Positions 23,439 to 26,454 of a stretch of 26,454 nt of DNA are shown one piece after another (position 1 is the stretch's first letter; each line of letters opens with the position of its first letter). The notes under the pieces are model-generated. The model had not been told where the DNA came from and made no database searches. It was given only the letters and a program-made list of their open reading frames with translations. The stretch spans positions 83,027 through 109,480 of the forward strand of contig DAVD01000019.1 of the NCBI GenBank assembly GCA_002505405.1. The letters are read 5' to 3'. Source of the DNA: Candidatus Poseidonia alphae. GTDB taxonomy: Archaea > Thermoplasmatota > Poseidoniia > Poseidoniales > Poseidoniaceae. The translations under genes were made by a program, and so were the position numbers.

Positions 23439-26003
23439 TTAGTCTTGTGAGAAGTCAGTGCTGGTTTCCAGCAAGAAGATCGCTTCACGAGTGAGCTTGT
23501 AGCGGTTTTTGACTCCCATCTTACGGCGTTCAACCAAACCGTATTTTTGCAGTGTGCGAAGGTGGTGGGAGATCAATTGCTGACTTTTCTCAAGTCGTTT
23601 GGCGAGTTCTGCTTGTGTTGGGAATCCTCCTAGCTGGCCGTCTTCATCCAAAAGGCTGAGGATTTTCCCTTGCAGACTGTTCGGGTCCGGTGAAAGAGGC
23701 GGGACGGGGAGGTCATCGTCGACCATGTTCGGATGAAGTTGGTTGGTGAAAGGATAAAACCGGACAAGGCGGCCGTCTTTTTTCCTCCAAACATTTTCTT
23801 CTGCCTCAAGGATTCGAAGGTGGTGGGTGATTTGGCCGTTGCTCATATCCAGTGCCGCCATGAGCGCACGGAAATGACACCCTGGGTTGGCTGTCAGGTA
23901 CCCCATTAGCCGTCCTCGTTGATACCTTCCATCTGTGGTTTCATGCGTTTTACCGAGCAGACCGAGGAACCAAAGGCCCGCCAAGGTTGAGGGAATACGT
24001 AAACTTTCATTTGATGCAGCCACGATAAAGACCAACGAAAGAATGGATGTTGTTGCGACCACACTCAACGCGGTGACCACTGGCGTGGGGGTTGTTTCAG
24101 AAGTGGGAACAATCGGTTTCGATTCATCAGAAGCCTCCTCGGCGTTGGACTGAGGGGTTTGTTCCATCACAACTTCAACAATGCCGACTGAAGGGGCATT
24201 AAAGTTCACACACGGTGGTGAAGAGGGTTCGGTGAGGACAAGATAGATCCCTTGAACTTCTGAAGTGGGCTGCCATGACCCCATTCCTCGTGCATGAGCC
24301 AACAGATATTGTTCATCGTTGGCCGTCAAAACCCAGCATGTACCTTGTTCGGTGAGAATGCCACTCCAGGTCCCTGTTAGTTCAAACGTCTCACTCAACT
24401 CAACTTCGTCCTGCACATCCAGTGAATCGTCCGTCATCGGCCAGGCAAACTGAAGGTTATGTACGATACGAGGGGAACTCTCAATGGTGATTTCGAGCGT
24501 ATACATCCCATCGGGAAGTAAGGACATTCCATCTTGAATCATGGCCACAGAAACGGTCGTGAACGGTGTGTTTTCTGACCCTGAAGTTAACAGAAGTTTT
24601 CGTCCAGAATAATCGTTGCACAGGGTTTGGAGTTCGTGGGCAAGAACTTGGCTTTGGTCGTAGAACGTGAGTGTGTACGTACAAGGACTGACCATTCGTA
24701 AATACATATCTTCGTTATCATTTTGGATACCCAGGGCAACATCAATCGACGTTTCGTCGTTCGCTGTAATCGTGGGGATGAGGGTCAGGTCGGAGGTTGA
24801 TTCGCATGGATTAGCAACCATGTCGGTGTAGTGAATTATTGTGCTCGTACTCAAGGCGTATTGCGGCACCTCAACGACCACGGTGAAGGTACCAGGGGAC
24901 ACAAGACATCCATTCGATTTGAAGAAGTTCCATTGCGGCAAAGGAAAGTTGAGTGGGCTTTCGGGTGAAAGTTGCATTTCCAAATCAATTTCCACACACG
25001 GGTTTTCAATCCGACTGTCAAAGACGACCGTTCCAAAGTCATCAATAATCCACATTTCAGCCTTGCATGTCGAGGTGAATTCCAATGTTTGGTCAGCCTC
25101 GTTTGTGCTGGCCATGTCAAGTGACATTGCAAGTACTTCACCGTTGGAATAGTCGTTGAGTGTACGTCCTGCTCGATCGATAGAGAGAACCGCATCTACG
25201 CTCTGAAGGGGAACTTCGCTCCAAGAAACTGAGGTTGAATATTCAAATCCATCGCCAGGGGTCGAGAGGGTGAAATTGGATTCCGGTTGGGTTTCAACCA
25301 ATACGTGCCCAATGAACAATTGCTCTCCAGGCATAATGAGGTCGACACCGGCAAAGCATTCCATTCCGATGGTTCGGAGGGCTCCAATTTCAACTTCCAT
25401 GAAACAGGGAGCCACGGATGAGAGGTCAATACTTTGGGCGGTAGGGTTGTCGATGTTCACTGAGAAAACTGAAGGCCCTGTTGCATCGATGGTTCGTTGG
25501 TTCTTGGTTACCGTGAATACGACGTCCTCGGGGAGGGTAACCGGTGTTTGAATTCGGACGTTCTGAGTGTCGTTCAATCCAGTTGCAGGATGATATGCTT
25601 CTATGGTGTAAAAACCGCTTGGAAGCCATTGGTTTTGTTCGTTTTTCATGTCCCATTCCAAGGTATTCATGGCTTTGGTTTCTCCAGCAAAGAGGTCAAT
25701 TCCTCGAGAGAGGCCTCTGCATGCCTCGCCGCCATCATGAACTTGCTCACCGGCAGAAGAGTACACCTTCAGAACAACGTCGCATGAAGGGTCGTTGTCA
25801 AAGGAAACTGAAGAACCCGAGTTAACAAAGGCCGTTGATACAGACAACGGTTGTTCCGGGCTGTACCATGATTGGTCTACGGGTTCGCTCAGACTCGCTT
25901 GAAGGGAAAGGTCGGTTGCGTCCGCTGAAGAAAGGCCAACGAGAAGGGAGGCAAGTAGAAGCCCTACCAAAAGAGATACGCGGCCTGTCGCCCTCTCGCC
26001 CAT
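23439..26003 (-). CDS. Membrane-anchored one-component regulator: extracellular beta-domain array plus two winged-helix domains
   Basis: This 854-residue protein starts with a signal sequence (core about 10-26). The exterior part (about 30-640) looks like four tandem Ig- or BsuPI-like beta domains, each with a cysteine pair about 16-23 residues apart: C74/C95, C200/C216, C313/C336 and C441/C462. A last small domain follows (about 535-615). One or two hydrophobic helices lie at about 642-664 and 671-684. The cytoplasmic end has two winged-helix DNA-binding domains, with recognition helices near SNGQITHHLRILE (721-733) and KSQQLISHHLRTLQ (806-819). The open frame extends 104 codons upstream, but I chose the ATG at 26003 because the signal sequence begins there and the extension overlaps the upstream gene. 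The ligand and target genes are unknown. Confidence 0.82.
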   Translation of the reverse strand: MGERATGRVSLLVGLLLASLLVGLSSADATDLSLQASLSEPVDQSWYSPEQPLSVSTAFVNSGSSVSFDNDPSCDVVLKVYSSAGEQVHDGGEACRGLSRGIDLFAGETKAMNTLEWDMKNEQNQWLPSGFYTIEAYHPATGLNDTQNVRIQTPVTLPEDVVFTVTKNQRTIDATGPSVFSVNIDNPTAQSIDLSSVAPCFMEVEIGALRTIGMECFAGVDLIMPGEQLFIGHVLVETQPESNFTLSTPGDGFEYSTSVSWSEVPLQSVDAVLSIDRAGRTLNDYSNGEVLAMSLDMASTNEADQTLEFTSTCKAEMWIIDDFGTVVFDSRIENPCVEIDLEMQLSPESPLNFPLPQWNFFKSNGCLVSPGTFTVVVEVPQYALSTSTIIHYTDMVANPCESTSDLTLIPTITANDETSIDVALGIQNDNEDMYLRMVSPCTYTLTFYDQSQVLAHELQTLCNDYSGRKLLLTSGSENTPFTTVSVAMIQDGMSLLPDGMYTLEITIESSPRIVHNLQFAWPMTDDSLDVQDEVELSETFELTGTWSGILTEQGTCWVLTANDEQYLLAHARGMGSWQPTSEVQGIYLVLTEPSSPPCVNFNAPSVGIVEVVMEQTPQSNAEEASDESKPIVPTSETTPTPVVTALSVVATTSILSLVFIVAASNESLRIPSTLAGLWFLGLLGKTHETTDGRYQRGRLMGYLTANPGCHFRALMAALDMSNGQITHHLRILEAEENVWRKKDGRLVRFYPFTNQLHPNMVDDDLPVPPLSPDPNSLQGKILSLLDEDGQLGGFPTQAELAKRLEKSQQLISHHLRTLQKYGLVERRKMGVKNRYKLTREAIFLLETSTDFSQD

Positions 26004-26058
26004 GCGATGTGAGTGATGCTCATCCCTTGAAAGGTCAGCGGTACATTCTATGTGTATC

Positions 26059-26454
26059 TCAAAGCACATCGTCAAGACTGAGCATGGTCGGAATCGCTGC
26101 TTCTTGTGCTGCTTCTTGCTGCATCTCGTATCGCTTCCACTCTGGAATTTCATCGCCTTCCCAGCCCAATGCGCGTGCTTCAGCATAATTCCCTTCTGTA
26201 AGGTAATGCTGAACCCAGGCTTGCCTGCGTTCTTCTTCTTCACCAAACGCATCATGAACCATCTGCTCTTCTCGTTTTGATTGAACGGCCTTTCGCTTTC
26301 CTGCGGTCTTGGCAAGTTGAGCTACAAAGATGAGGGCGAGCAAAAAGACAATCGCTCCACCCATCAATGTCAAGGTGTCCAAGTTACCGGAAAGAAGCGA
26401 TTCAGAATCATCATCGCCAGTATTGGTAATGCTCGGATCGCTCTTGATGCCGCA
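26059..26454 (-). CDS. C-terminal part of a membrane protein (cut by window edge)
   Basis: The frame is open from the window edge for 131 codons, so this is the 3' end of a longer gene. It shows a short acidic, Ser/Thr/Asp-containing stretch, a single membrane helix (around LMGGAIVFLLALIFVAQLA), a basic stop-transfer segment, and a charged glutamine- and glutamate-rich cytoplasmic tail with GNYAEARALGWEGDEIPEW. This layout fits the end of a large surface protein whose extracellular part lies outside the window. The TTG or ATG codons just before the helix are probably not true starts. It precedes the winged-helix membrane protein gene by 55 bp on the same strand, so the two may be co-transcribed. 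Confidence 0.65.
   Translation of the reverse strand, partial: CGIKSDPSITNTGDDDSESLLSGNLDTLTLMGGAIVFLLALIFVAQLAKTAGKRKAVQSKREEQMVHDAFGEEEERRQAWVQHYLTEGNYAEARALGWEGDEIPEWKRYEMQQEAAQEAAIPTMLSLDDVL

Noticed and set aside
26004..26315. A 104-residue N-terminal extension of the membrane regulator
   Set aside because: The extension is not protein-like, overlaps the upstream membrane protein gene on the same strand, and would bury the signal sequence that begins right after the ATG at 26003.

Overview
The window looks like chromosomal DNA of a planktonic marine archaeon of the Marine Group II (Candidatus Poseidoniales, Thermoplasmatota) type. The archaeal identity comes from the PolD large subunit, the primase large subunit with its Fe-S cysteines, a run of archaeal ribosomal protein and RNA polymerase genes (rps13-rps4-rps11-rpoD), DUF373, an archaeal-type MptE pterin pyrophosphokinase and an archaeal pantoate kinase. 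The Marine Group II assignment is inference. It rests on the mix with bacterial-looking genes (bacterial-type leucyl-tRNA synthetase, PlsC/GPAT-like acyltransferase), on large surface proteins with thrombospondin type 3 repeats, and on very tight gene packing.

Layout from left to right. Bases 1-651 hold the 5' part of an unidentified minus-strand gene and a small zinc-ribbon protein. A two-CBS-domain protein (794-1258, +) meets a DUF373 membrane protein (1259-2380, -) tail to tail. A minus-strand block follows: primase large subunit (priL), a GPAT/PlsC-like membrane acyltransferase and DUF373. Divergent from priL are mptE and a small membrane protein (5458-6886, +), which abut the 3' end of the DNA polymerase D large subunit gene (6888-11003, -). 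Divergent from the polymerase gene is a plus-strand stretch: pyrE, a THUMP-like methyltransferase, then the ribosomal/RNAP cluster and a pantoate kinase (11126-16726). The pantoate kinase gene overlaps, 3' to 3', a TPD/CDIN1-family nuclease (16689-17723, -). A large surface protein with beta-propeller-like and TSP3 repeats (17798-20494, +) then meets bacterial-type leuS (20495-23320, -). The right end carries a membrane-anchored protein with an extracellular beta-domain array and two cytoplasmic winged-helix domains (23439-26003, -), preceded by the C-terminal end of another membrane protein (26059-26454, -).

Functionally the window combines replication (PriL, PolD), translation and transcription (S13, S4, S11, RpoD, LeuRS), cofactor and nucleotide synthesis (MptE, pantoate kinase, PyrE), lipid metabolism (acyltransferase) and the cell surface. 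Two architectural patterns stand out. All four convergent gene pairs have at most 1 bp between stop codons or overlap, and two share the same TGATCA double stop. Several genes that follow a strand switch or gap have a TATA-like box about 25 nt before the start codon and no Shine-Dalgarno site (leaderless style), while many downstream genes carry a Shine-Dalgarno site.

The most interesting single gene is the one-component transmembrane regulator at the right end. I saw no tRNA, rRNA, CRISPR array, insertion sequence or prophage, and no gap longer than about 150 bp without a gene.
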